Positions 46,407 to 58,766 of a DNA stretch of 64,000 nt are shown here, piece by piece. Source of the stretch: Tetmemena sp. SeJ-2015 (Eukaryota > Ciliophora > Spirotrichea > Sporadotrichida > Oxytrichidae); assembly GCA_027382625.1 (NCBI GenBank), contig JAJKFJ010022871.1, forward strand, positions 1-64,000, read 5' to 3'. Position numbers and translations under genes: made by a program. Within the stretch, counting starts at the first letter, position 1, and each line of letters opens with the position of its first letter. Below the pieces are notes generated by a model, which was not told where the DNA came from, made no database searches, and saw only the letters and a program-made list of their open reading frames with translations.

Positions 46407-49400
46407 AATACTTTAAGAAAGTACACTTGAATGATCTTAAAGAAAGCTTGGACTAGACTTTTGGATAAATGAAATCGCTTTAAGATGGACTTAATTCCTT
46501 CGAAAAAGATTTGCAAGAGTCAAAATCAGCCCTCCACTCAATCGATTACGATTTTCTATCTTCAAAACTAAAGAAGCAAGTGGTAAGATAGTCATTGTTA
46601 GCTAATTTTATGCTAGACTACCTTCGAAGATGAATTATTTGAAGTTATCAACTAGGGCAAGTTTTTATAAGCAAGACACAAGCAAATCCTATCCCAGTTT
46701 AATGACTTTTCAGAGCATCTTGAGCACGCAGATCATTAATCTGTTCCTTAAATGGATAAATTGGCAAGAGAACTAGAATTCCTAAAAGGAAAACTTAAGG
46801 AAGATGTGGAGAATCATGTCCCAAAGATTAGACAAAGAAATATTTTAGTCATCTTAAATATCGTTTATTACTTATAAGAAAGCTTGACCTTGAACTTCAA
46901 TGGCTGAGTCTACATGATCTTTAATTTGGGATAAATTTTAATTTTAACAAAATCAGATGGACAAGAGGATGCTCTTTTACCAGAGAAGGCAAGAAAAAAT
47001 CTAAATCAACTTCGATGCCAAATTATTCCCATATAATCCTAGCTACAGCAAATATAGCAAACCAGCTAGAAAATAAACACTAATCCTTACTTATCTCAAA
47101 CTTACTACTAGAAATTGATAAACTCTCTCACAGATAACTCATCATAGCTCGAGATTTTTTAAAAAAAAAAATGTTCACCTCTTTATGAGATTATCTAAAC
47201 AACTGTGATCGATGAATATAACAAAACCTATTAGAATTTGAATCCATTTGACTTGAAGAGAGCAAATCAGAAATTGATTCAGAGCTTAGAGACTTTAGCC
47301 AGAGTGGAAAAATCATCAGTGTCCTTACTCCTAGATTGTAACATCCTATTTCAATAAGAAGCAAAATCCTCATCAATCAAGTAAAAGCTGTATGAGCTTT
47401 CGATTAAAGTTTAAAATTCTTAATTTAAAAATTAAGTTGAAAAGGAAATTCAGGATCACCATATGAAGCATTCTGCTAGCTTTGACTAGATTTAAATGGA
47501 TTCTAATGTTGCCTCTCTATCCTTAAGTCATGATGAAGAAGATGATTTGGTGAAGACATTGATGAATCTGAAGATGCAATGTCTCAGCAAGCATGAAATT
47601 TATCAAGTAGATGAGTCTTATAACTCTTTGATTAGAGAAAAGAAAGAAACTCTTGATTATTTCAACTCTCATGATTTCATAAATAAGTTTGAGCAAATTA
47701 TGCAAAGGACCATCAACTGTGATTAAGGAGTTACAGTCTGTGAACTTGAATATCTTAGAATTAAAAAGATCATTGGAAAATAGTCACTAGCAAAATATAT
47801 TTATGTATCATTGTTGATGATGAATCTAAGTCCCTTAAGATGAAAGAGCTGATGTCCTCTTTCTAAATGACTTAGGATATTTTGTATTGATATTTGTAAT
47901 GGATAGATTACTGCTTGAAGGCTACAATAAGGTTTACGAAAAGCTTCAATCTAATCTTTTGAGCAAGATTAATCAAATTCCCTCGCTTAAGGATTTTTCA
48001 AACAACTTGACTCTTATCGTTGAGCATTTCCATTAGACCTCGCTTGAAAACCTTAAGCAAAGACTGCTTGTTATTCAATCTCTGTTCACTAATTATGAAA
48101 ATGCCTAGGATTCAAAGTCTAAGATTTAAGCGCTAAGAAGTCATAGTATATCACAACTTGAATCTTATTCTAATGAATTGGTAGCTATTAATTCAGAGTT
48201 AGATGGAAGTTTAGAAAAGCTAGTGAAGGATCTTAATATGTGTGAGCTTCAAATCATCAAGAGAATCTAAGACTTTAGATAGTAAAAGACTGATCTGAGA
48301 GCACTAGAGGTTGAATTTTATTTATAATTATTCAAAAGTATAAAATTTTATAAATCCAAAGAGCTTGATTAAAACATTCATTCAGAGCATCTAAAATCAT
48401 ATTAGAGCTTTATTTTTGCAGCAGAGAAAATTTTACTATCCGAAGCAAAGGCTTCCCAAGTTTTATTTAGTTTAGCAATTAAATTATAAAATAAGTTATG
48501 GTTGCTGATGGAAATCACATAGAATTTCAAATAGAAAACCTGAAGAATTTAGTTTTGCTGTTTGAGAGACATTTAGAGATGGAGCAGACTTTTAATTCTA
48601 TCAGAGAGCAAATAAAGAGCGCAGCGAACTTAGAATAGCTTTCAAGTCTTCATATCTAAAGATTTGAATCGATGGTAGCTCCACTTTCAAGCAGATAAAT
48701 TGTCTTTGAATTTAATTAGTTAAATTTTGTGTTTTAAGCTGCCAAAATATAATCAAAGAAGTCAGATAAAGAAAAATTGAGGCCTTTTTTGAGACTTAAA
48801 GAGGTGCAAAAATCCAAGAGTTCGAAGATATCCTTGAGTTAGCTGAGAGAGTAAAAAGTCTTTCAACTTACACTCAGAAAAACTGTGAAGATCTCGCAAA
48901 AATAAGCCATTATATTTTAAAAGATCTTAGAATAATTGAACATAATCTTATATAAAAAGCCCTTGCTAACTTTGAAGCTTGCTTCTTATCTAGAGTCAGA
49001 GAGCAATTATCAAGTTTTAGCTTAGTGAAGCTGCTTTCCTACTCTTCCAAGATTAATTAAGATGATTTGGAGTATTTGAGGGATTTTATTTTCTCAGACG
49101 CATCCCAAAATGCCATCAGAGTAAGTTTAAACCTTTAATTATTCTATAAGTTCATAATCAAAATTATAGGACTCTATCATGAAAAGAAAGCAACAACTTG
49201 CAGATTAAATTGAAGCTTTAAAAGAAGATTTTTATGGAAGATAGAAGGATCTCAAAGTTCAAGCAAGCTCTGTTTAGAATGAATTACAGAGCAAAGATTT
49301 TGATTTAAATTCAAAAAATCATTTAAATTTTTAAAGACTTCAGTTTGGAGTCATAGAACGCTCAAGCAATACTTAATTCTCTTTCACTTGCTCAAGAGTA

Positions 49401-49743
49401 AGATTTAAATAGTCTTAGAATTTTATGTAGAATCCAGAGAGAAGAACTTGACAAGATTGAGAGAGAATACTCTCTAAAGGCGTAAGATCTATTAAGTGTA
49501 GAGGATTAGATCAGTAAACTTATTGAGCTAACTTACGAAGACTCTTAAAATGAGCAAATCCAAGAAAAATAATGAGCTCTCAATTTTGTCGAGAATTCAT
49601 TTAGTAAGAGGAAAGATTAATTTCTTATATTTAATGTCACTCCACAGCCCTTTAAATCTCAAAATCTAATCTTAATATATGATTCGATATGCTTAAAAGG
49701 TAAAGAGTTAAATTAATTAAAAAGTTATTATTCGAAGCTTTGA
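46407..49743 (+). CDS. Long coiled-coil protein or C-terminal region
   Basis: Long Leu/Lys/Glu/Gln-rich heptad sequence: KKVHLNDLKESLDQTFGQMK, SLQDGLNSFEKDLQESKSAL, then after a 34-nt intron (46583-46616) TTFEDELFEVINQGKFLQAR and MDKLARELEFLKGKLKEDVE. Further blocks: MDSNVASLSLSHDEEDDLVK at 47496, YEKLQSNLLSKINQIPSLKD (about 47940), LRSHSISQLESYSNELVAIN (48131), LVLLFERHLEMEQTFNS-like (48540-48600) and IEALKEDFYGRQKDLKVQAS (about 49210). AT-rich inserts with TGA separate these blocks and are likely IESs or introns; most are unsolved. It could be one gene with the preceding membrane protein or start at an internal Met such as MKSLQDGLNSF. No globular domain recognised. It converges on NSUN2 with about 13 bp between predicted stops. 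Confidence 0.55.
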
Positions 49744-49756
49744 GAGTGTTTTTACT

Positions 49757-52539
49757 TCATTTATCTAGCTCAAACTCAGGTGCATACTTTAGTCTCTCCT
49801 CAGTAGTGAGGAATCTCAAGTGTAAGCTGAAAATTCCTTCTTTGCTGATCATCAGTGAGATTGAGTGAGGGAATTTATGCATTGTGAGTGCCTCATAGTT
49901 CTGACCTATTTTAAGAGCGAGAATGAAACATCCTGCAGTTAAGTCTGAGATTTCAGATTTCAAGTGAGAGCTCTTCACACTCTTAAGTAAGAAAGATACA
50001 AATTATTTTAAAGAAATGAACTCTAGGTGATATCATCTATTTCAATCATTTTTTGCTTTAAGAATTGCTTGAAGTCACCTTCATCTGTGATCGTAATGAG
50101 TCTCTTAGTCATATAGGGAACAATTTATAAATGCTAATAATATGCTAAGGGAACTATATTGAGGACTCCATCTGGCGATACTCTGAAGATACACTCCGAG
50201 TTGCTTCCGAATTTGCTTGTGTTCTTCATGAAAGTTTACACTCCCATGTTAATGATCTAATTAAAACTATTTCTTTAGGTAACTAACTTAGAACAAATTT
50301 TGAATGATGTTGAGATTGTGAGAGAAGACATCAGAATAGAGGAACTTAGAGAGTTGTGGAGAGATAAAGAATATTTTCTTCATATCTGATGATTAAGTCA
50401 CTAGCTGTTCAACAGGGAAGTCTTCTGTCAGTCCATAGTAAGATTTAATCCATTCGATGTCTGGATCTTTAGGATCGCACCTTGTGAATTCAAAAGAGCA
50501 GTTCTTACTTTTCTACTAGATTACTAGTGGAAGTTCGGATTGCTTTCCCTGAGTTTTTATATAAGCTAAAAATTAATTAAAATGTTCTAGCAACTCCTTA
50601 TGCTACTTTTTGCTCCTCAATCTATGTGGAAGCTTTACCAGGCTTCCCAAATTCCACAAGTGGTTAATCTAGTTCCTTTACCTTTTTGATTATAGTGATA
50701 AAGAAGCCACTAGTGTCCTAATCGTGAGGAAAGACTCTGAGGCACTTCACAAGCTCAGAGCGGATTTCTTCTTCGTAATGTGCTGGAAACATAGTGTCTT
50801 TGATCCCTCTGGAGAGGTAATCATGATTCACTTTATCAAAGCTCTCGAATTCCTCGAATAAATTAAAACTCTTCTCCTTATCCTAAAATCAAAGCAATTA
50901 ATTTTGAATGCACTTTCTCCTTCTGGAACTACATCTTCAGGTTTAATATCCTTGCGAAGAGACATGACTCTCCAGTTAGTAAGCCCTTGCCTGAATCTAA
51001 AGCCTTGAACTTCTACTTTTTAAAGTTCCAAACAGCCAGGGAAAGCCTTCATAGCCATAGCTACTACTGACTCGTTTTCAAGAGGATTTAAAGAGCAAGT
51101 TGAGTAAACATTTCAAAGAGAAAATATCGTTTTAGTAAGTACAATTTAAGGTTTAAGAAATCTTTCCTCCAACTTTTCTCAATAAAAATTAGAACTTTAA
51201 GTAATTGAAGCCCTCTGAACAATATTCTGCCTTAGAGAACATGCAAAGAAGCACCATCGCCAGGGCTCCATTTATCCCATTTCTATGGAATTTTTCTAAT
51301 TGCTGCGTCTGAAGAGCATGGGACATCACAGACAATCCTGTCGAAAAGAACTCTTGTGTCTGTGGCTTCAGTAGTAGGAAGTTAATGTTGCACTTGATAG
51401 TAAAGGGATGGGAAGTTTTGCGCATTGTGATTGAGGATCACAATGTTTGAAGTATTTAGTCTATTCATTAAAATTTAATGGTCAGCATGAAGGTATGGTA
51501 TATATTTCATTTGATGAGTAAGCATATAAGCGCGTTTGCTGTCAGCATCATTTGCTATAATATAGCCTTGTAGCTACTCGCTATTAGAGCTGTTACCTTT
51601 GTTATGCAAATGATCAGTCATCATTATCTCAAATATCTAAGCAGTTTTGCTTCCTGGGGCTGCGCACATATCGAAAACAGCATGATGGGCCTAGATATCG
51701 AGGAATATTTAAAAATATTATATAGGAGAAGAGGTGGTAGCATGCTAACTATTTCCTACCTGGTAAGAATACCAGCATCATTCGATTACTGAATCAGCTT
51801 GTGGACTGCTTTTAATCCCAAATTCTTCTTAAGCATTTCTCTTGGCACAGTGAGTTCGAATAAGACATCTCCTGGAGGGTAGTAAGGTTTATTCTCCAAC
51901 TTCACTTGAGTTAAGTCAAGATTTAGATTCCTTAGGCCTAAACTTGGAATTAAATATGCTTTAAAATAAGTAGACCTTCTCTGCTCTCATACTTCTGATT
52001 CATATCAACCTGAATCACATCTTTGCTTGCAACTTCCTCAGTTAGTTGATAGAGTGAGCGAATGAATTCAGGATCCTTGAAAACTGATACTACTCTCTCA
52101 GTGGTGGATTTCTGTTTGGTTAACTCTGAAAGTCACTGGCAATTTCTCAAATTAATTTCTATAAACAATAAGTTATAAGGTGATTCTCGAATAAAGTGGA
52201 AGTGAACTATTTGAATTCTTCAGCATTCATTTGAGGAAGTTGCTTCTAGTAGTACTCATCGAATTTGACGCTACCAATTTTAAATTAAGACTAAGTAAAT
52301 AATATGAATCTTGTACTCGATCTGCTTGTAATCTCCCTCTCCATTCTTATTTTTTGGCTTATTTGACTCCCCTGGGTTCTCGGCCCAAAACTGGAATTTC
52401 TTTATCTGCTTCTGCTTTTTCTTATCTCTATTTTCTTGCCATTTGCCGAATCTCTTCTTGTCTTTTTTATCTTTAGTTTGTTAAATCTAGTTCTAAGATC
52501 AAACAATAAAAATAATAAAGCTAATGAAGATGACTCCAT
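49757..52539 (-). CDS. NSUN2-type tRNA/RNA cytosine-C5 methyltransferase
   Basis: S-adenosylmethionine-dependent enzyme that methylates cytosine C5 in tRNA. N-terminus is Lys/Gln-rich (KRFGKWQENRDKKKQKQIKK, FQFWAENPGE), then KFDEYYQKQLPQMNAEEF, as in NSUN2 before the catalytic domain. The catalytic core shows RQEIVSMLPPLLLYIQAHHA, VFDMCAAPGSKTAQIFEIMM (AdoMet motif I), GYIIANDADSKRAYMLTHQM, NIVILNHNAQNFP, VLFDRIVCDVPCSSDAAIRK (motif IV, PCS cysteine), and YSTCSLNPLENESVVAMAM (motif VI, TCS catalytic cysteine). Both active-site cysteines are present. The C-terminal extension ends FLTTEERLKYAPEFELDK-TGA. Two IESs are solved, several more interruptions remain (near 52.3, 51.2 and 50.3 kb), and the start Met is uncertain. 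Confidence 0.88.
51464..51510 (-). other. IES, pointer ATGAA, 42 bp removed
   Basis: The insert keeps the frame open but adds 14 residues. Removal gives YMLTHQMNRLNTSNIVILNH, matching NSUN2 spacing. Confidence 0.8.
51696..51721 (-). other. IES, pointer ATA, 23 bp removed
   Basis: Removal gives PPLLLYIQAHHAVFDMCAAP, matching the NSUN2 core. It is the shortest well-supported IES here. Confidence 0.85.
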
Positions 52540-52811
52540 TATGTTCTGCGGAAATTATGGTTGCTGATCTGTTTAATACAGAATATTTATTTATTAAAAA
52601 TATTTTTCCTCAGTAAAACACTATCAATTATATTTATTCCTTCGAATCACAATAGATGATGGTATATAAGAATACCCTACTAGAAATATAGAAGTGATTT
52701 TAAATATTTTAAAATAGAATAAGACAAAATTTATTTCTTGACTGTCATAAGTCCTGCTGAAAACAGACTATGGTGCGTTTGTTTATATCAAATACTTATC
52801 CTTTAAAGCTT

Positions 52812-55800
52812 TCAAAGATCCGAAGCATCAAATCCAGTGTTTCTTATTTAGTCTAAGAAATTAGGATCGAATGCAGTAGACATAGTGCGTCTGTGCCTAT
52901 GGCCACTTCCGCTAGTCTGTCTTTTATGAGCTAAGCTTTAGCTATTACTGCTTTCTTTAAACTCTGGCATACAAGGAGGTTTTTACAGGCCATCATAAGG
53001 CTAAGTTGAATAGTGCTATTAGGAGATAATCTCAGCGACTTTTCTTTCTGGCTTATTCACTGAGTTACTTGAAGGTTAGGGATATTGTAGTAGGAAGGAT
53101 GAAACTTGTTTTTATTTATTATCAATACTCTCAAACTCAAATGCACTATCTACTGCAGGCGATTTTTGCATTAAGACAGGGCTTTGCTTCCTCTAGGAAG
53201 GAGCAGTATTTTAAGTGGTGGATGATCTATCACTTGCTTTTTACACTTGCTGTCAGATAAGGGGTCGCAGATTTTTTAACAGAGGTCGTGGCCTTCGTGC
53301 TTTCCTCCTTAGAAAAGATCCCTTTAGTTGATTTACTTAAATGGGAACTTGTTTGGCTAATTTGCTTTAGGCTACTGAGTTTTATTAAATCCTGAGACAC
53401 TAGTGGAACTTTAGGAAAATCCTAACTTTTTACCACTCATTTAAGCTACATTAGATTGCTAAAATATATCCTATTTTTAAATTGAATGCTGCTTATTTTC
53501 TTTATTACTTCTTTGACTTGGAGTAGATTTTTTGTTGCTTGAGTTTTGATTGGAGCTGTTGTCTCGTTTTAGTTGTGGCTATCCTGAATTGACTCCTTGA
53601 GAAACTTTAGCCTCATTCGTCTTGGTAGCTTATTGTTTATTTGCCGAAGGAGTGAAATTTTCTATCGAGAAGAATGAGCTCCTTTGGTTTATTATGGTTC
53701 AGCTTAGGCTTGATGAGACTAGAGATCAATTTTGATTTCTCTGGGAGATTAGCGAGTTGGAAACTTTCTCGCCAACTGATTCATATTTTAAGCTGCTGAA
53801 GTCTTAGTGGTTCGAGGTTTTAGGTCTTGTACAAGCAACTGCAGAGCTTTTAAGTTCATTTGCAACTTTAATTATAGGTTTATTGATTTCCTTCTACTCC
53901 ACTTACTAGCTCTTTGTTTATCTTAACTCTACGTTTTACTATTCAAACCTTGAGATGTTCTACACTTCCAGAGTTTGACTGTTGCTCATTAAGGGATGGT
54001 GATTAGAAATAGGAGCCTGTTAGGATTTATAAGCTTATTAGTTTTGAGTGAGTGTGAGTTTCTGCTTTAATTATGAACTGGAGGTAGGTTTGAATTCAAC
54101 ATTCCTTTTAACTGAGAATTCAGAGGATGGCTTAAAAGTAAATCCTAATTGGCAACTTAAGTTATTTGATCAGGAGGTTTAGGAATGTTAGGAGCCTAGT
54201 TGGGAGATTTTTTGGTCCCACTTATGAACGAGAGCTGTTTTGAATTGCTAAAAGTCTTGTACATCCACTCATCACCTAGATCTCCACTATTGCAATTTAG
54301 TTACTTAGGATCTATAATTGTCCTTCTGGATGTGTCAGCATATGAATTCATGCTTGCAGATAAGTCAATCATACTTATTGGAGTCATTTGAGAAATGCCT
54401 GATCTAAATGTGTTAGATGCTCCAACCTATTCATATGATCTTAAATCTGAGCTCTGGACAAGCTCCTCATTTTCGTCAATTAGATTTTCTTGATCATCAT
54501 CCTCATCCTTACATTCCTCTATCCTATGGAAAGATATCCTACTCAACTCCTCTTCACTGCTCCTCATTTCAATTCTAAACTCTGAAGATTTGATTTTGCC
54601 ACTCCCACCGCAATCATCTCTGTCCTTGATTAGCATTGTGACTGGAGAACTATTCATGCTATTCTCGTAAGATTGAAGAGTTTTCCTCCAGAGGAATTGC
54701 TCTTCATTTGATCATACTGCTTGACTATGTTAGCCTCATTTTGATCTTCATCATAGTCATCTTCTAAATCTTCCCAGGTTTACTACTCAACGACTGTTGT
54801 GACTCTCCTATCTCCTTTAATGTAAAAAAGAGAAACTACATTTCATTTATAGGTAAGTTTTTTCAGCTAAACTTCCAAGCTGATTACTTCCACTAATGAT
54901 AGGAGCTACATAAATGAGATCTTCATCGATATCGTCAATTATGTAAGTCTTCTCTGCCCCTGATTAGACCTATTTTAGCTGATTCTCCTCGATCTTTCGC
55001 ATAATCATATTCTCCTCTTCCTCATTCCTTTCAAGTAAGCCCAAGCCGCTGTTATTTGCGATGAATTTTCTGTTGGCACTATTTTTAGTATAAATATCTG
55101 AGTCACTCGCTCCACTTAATAACCACTCGTCTACATCTGTAGATTGCTTCATCATTTAATCTGCTTCACACGATATGTCTCCTTCTCCTAGCTCATCTTC
55201 ATTCCCATCTCTTTAAGTTATATAGGCTAAAAGTATTCAATAAAAGTTCGATTGTAGTCGTTTAGTATTTTCTAATAATCCCCATTTAGATAGAGAGATA
55301 TTGCTTAAGCAAGCTGATTATACTTCTCTGGCTAAAGCATTGAAGTAAGCGCTTAAGTAAGCTTGCTAGAATCCTACTATTGCTCTTTTAATTCTTCCCC
55401 AGTATTATAGTATTCCCAATCTGAATTTATTTGCTCATTAGCAGAAATATTTCCAGCTCCAAAATGAAAGTTAGTACTCTACTAAGCTTTAATGGGACCA
55501 GGTCTTTTACCATTTCTATTTTAGAATATGATCGAAGAAGAGTTCTGATCTACTGATTAGTCAATTATGCTTGTTCCATGAGCAATACTTTGATAATTAA
55601 AAGAGAAATGTTTAATTTGGGATTAAATTATCTATTTAAAATTTTGATCTATAGCCTTGCCATTAAGAGGACTCATGCACTAATTTAGCTTTTACTAAAT
55701 CACATTCTAGACAATCTCAGTCTTGGGTGGACTATTACTTCTTGCCCTTCTTTAGAATGGAAATTAGAATCCTAAATTGTTGCTAGCCTTTGAAATCTAT

Positions 55801-58560
55801 TCGTTTTGAGATGTCATGCCAGGCATTGAATCATTTTGCTCTTGCTTTAAACCTGATTAGTGGTTTTAAAAGTTGAAGCTTGACACATTCAAATTCTCTT
55901 GCACTAATTAGCTTATATGAAGCATTAAAAATACCTATGCATCGAAGGAGGAATAAGTTCCCCGCTGCCTGCTCTTTTAAACTTTGCATTTTAAATATAA
56001 GGCGCTCTAAAACTGTCATAGCTACCATCCCTTCACCTAAAGTATCTCCAATATAGCTGCAAGAATGTTATCTGCTTTGCTTCGGAGAGTGCTTTTCAAT
56101 GAATTGATTAAAGCTGTCTAACTTCTTTAAGTCGTTAGTTAGCCCATGCCTCTTCATTTCATTATCAAAAGTTCCACTTCCTGTGTTTCTATATGTCCCA
56201 CTATGATTACTAAAATAGAAATATATCATCTAAAGTTTTTATATAAAAATTTCACTTTACCAGACCTATTTGTGTGGCATCCATTTAAACTATTTAGGGT
56301 CTAGTGTTAGATCAAGTAGTTTTAGTTTGAAAAAGATCTGGTTGGATTTAGTCCTCCCAAGTAAGTTTACTTTTCCAAAATGTTTCCTGAGAGATTTGTA
56401 GATTGAGTAGCAAGATTAGTAATTGTATTCATGTTTTGGAGATTTCCTAGTGGCAAAGTAAGCTAAAGTTGTTGGGGAGGGTTTTACTTCACTTTATTCA
56501 AGAAAAAGCTTTTTCCATCTGTGATGAGTGGAGTAGAAGTTTATTAATTTGAACTACTCTATGATAATAGCTGAGAAATTTACTTAACCTCATCAGACCT
56601 CTCTAAATTAGTAAAACTAGCCTCAAAATCTCTAGCCTATGCACTAGTTAAATTGTTTTGAGTTTAGTTTCCATTGTTCCTGCTTTTTGGAGCACCATTT
56701 CTGGATACTTATTTTGGATTGAGCTTTTTGTGATCCTGAAAGTCACTATAACTCTTTCTTATTTACTCCTCTAAATTAGCTTAATCGTTGACTGAGCATT
56801 TTGAATTTGCATCTAGCTGCCCTATTAGCTTAGTGTCCTCATTTGATTTCATCAATAGATCGAATCTCTATTATTAAGATATTTTGAACTAATCTGCCTC
56901 ATCCGTTATCTGGTAGCAGTCCCCTTCTTCTTGAGAGGAAGGGGATTCCTTTTAGGAAACACAATTTTAGTTATTCGATGATTGAATCGGTTCTTCAAAA
57001 ACTGAAACTTAAGGAATTTCTCCTTAATCCTAATCATCTTAAAATGCAAAGATTCTTAGCAGTATTCTAATTCTTATCTTGAGGAGTCACGTTAAACTCT
57101 GGGAGAATGTTAGCATCGTACACTAAGCCTTTAGGTGCTTCATATATAGATTACTACCTCGAATTATTCCCAGAGCGCCTTCTCTAATGAGCCTTCTCTC
57201 TCATCATTTAATAATGAGTAGACTATTTTTAACTGCTTGTTGCATTTTCCAATTTTTGAGCACTATTTGAGTCTGCTTTTTCATTTAAAATTGTTTCTCT
57301 TGGCATTTGAGATGATCTTTGAAAAGGCTTTGGAGGTTAGAAACTGTGGGTGTAGAGTCCATCTTGCTTTTTAGTAGTTTATTAAGACTCAAAATTAGAA
57401 ATATTAAACCGAATGCTAGGTTTGAGTTTCCTTATCCAACATCATTCTTTTGTTAGGCATTAAGTTGGTGAGTTAGATTTCTAAGCTTGCTTTTAAAAGA
57501 CAAGGGGGGATATCTGGTTTTATCCAACACCTCCACTCGATGAATGGCTATTTCCCACTGATGGCTGAGGAGAATGGACAATCTTTATCTATTTTAGAGG
57601 GATTATTAAAGAAGTAAAACGCATAAAATGTAAACTAGAAAATATTCTTCCAGGTGATTGACTGGTATTTGAAGTATTAAGCTTTTGAATTAGATTGCTA
57701 AAACCCTTCCGGCTTGCTTTATTTAATATATTTAAAAAATGAATCACTTGCTCTAGTTAGAACTGTTTTGGTTGACTAGTTGAGGAGGACTTGCAGGTCT
57801 GAATCTCAAAGGGCTTTTCTTAACTATATTTTAAGCTAAAGCTTTATCATCCTTTACGCTCACTCTATTCCCATTTAAGGTACTTGCTTAAGAAATAGCA
57901 GACTATTTCTGAGGCTCTGTAGTCTATTATTTAGGCCTTGAAGCAATAGCAAAGTGAGAATTCTCCTTCTGTTTACTAGGAAGTAGGAGGGAAGATGTTA
58001 CTAAATTTGATGACTCCTTATTATCTTTATTTTTGGCTAGTACTTAAGACTAAGCTAGAGTGCTAGTTAGACTTCCTTAAGCAAGCTAAGTTGAGGGATT
58101 CAAGTTATTTCTGCTGGTCTTTTGCATTTATTTTTGTGTGTTTTAAGACTAAGTGCTCTATATATTCTATTGCTTTTAAATGGTCTAATTAGGTGAGAAT
58201 CTTGGATTTTACTTTGGATTATTACTTTGAGCGAATGATTAATTTTCCTTTTGCTGAGTAAAAGTTTTAAATAGCTAAAATTATTCTTTTCATATCGAGT
58301 AGGAATTTGAGAATTATATGGCTGTGTATGTTGGCTATGGAGTAGAAACTGCTTTTTGTTTGAATTTTACAGACTCTCTCTTTGAGACTTACAAGGAGTT
58401 TATCTTTGAGAAGAAGTGCGGGATGAGTTTGGCCTTGAAGTACTAAGGCAAAGTGAGATGCTCAGAGAGTCCTCCATCATTTAAATTTGAGAGTGAAGGG
58501 AATTGCTTGCAGAGGGAAGTTGGGGTTGCTAATCTAGAGGCCTTGAAAAATGGTCATCTC
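52812..58560 (-). CDS. Large low-complexity Ser/Asn/Gln-rich protein
   Basis: Minus-strand gene of about 5.7 kb. N-terminal part (58.5-57.2 kb) is Gln/Ser/Lys-rich; clear blocks are MDSTPTVSNLQSLFKDHLKC (about 57360), EEPIQSSNNQNCVSQKESPS (about 56990), EDTKLIGQLDANSKCSVNDQ, and ARDFEASFTNLERSDEVKQI (about 56630). The middle has TDVDEWLLSGASDSDIYTKN and GLGLLERNEEEENMIMRKIE (55.1-55.0 kb), then KTYIIDDIDEDLIYVAPIIS, and an acidic stretch RIEECKDEDDDQENLIDENE (54.5 kb). The C-terminus is Ser/Lys/Thr-rich (KEESTKATTSVKKSATPYLT), then PERKVAEIISQQHYSTQPYD and RQTSGSGHRHRRTMSTAFDP before TGA at 52812. No catalytic domain seen. Boundaries between blocks contain unsolved IESs. A scaffold or regulatory role is only a guess. 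Confidence 0.5.
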
Positions 58561-58766
58561 CCTGATTCACAAATTTCCCTTAAGTTTTGGCAAAATTAGT
58601 GACTTAGTTCTAAATCGTGACATAGGACTGGCTACTCTAAGGGCCCGGTGAAAGAGGAGGCGAGAGCGAGGAATGTTTAATCTTAGTTGGCTACTGAAGT
58701 TTGCTTTAGAGTTACTATCTCGAAAATGGCTGCTGAATTTGCATATTTTTGCTTCTTTAAATCTAT

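Noticed and set aside
53069..53260. Plus-strand hydrophobic 63-codon frame (possible membrane protein)
   Set aside because: The minus strand here is continuous with the Ser/Lys/Thr-rich C-terminal region of the large minus-strand gene.
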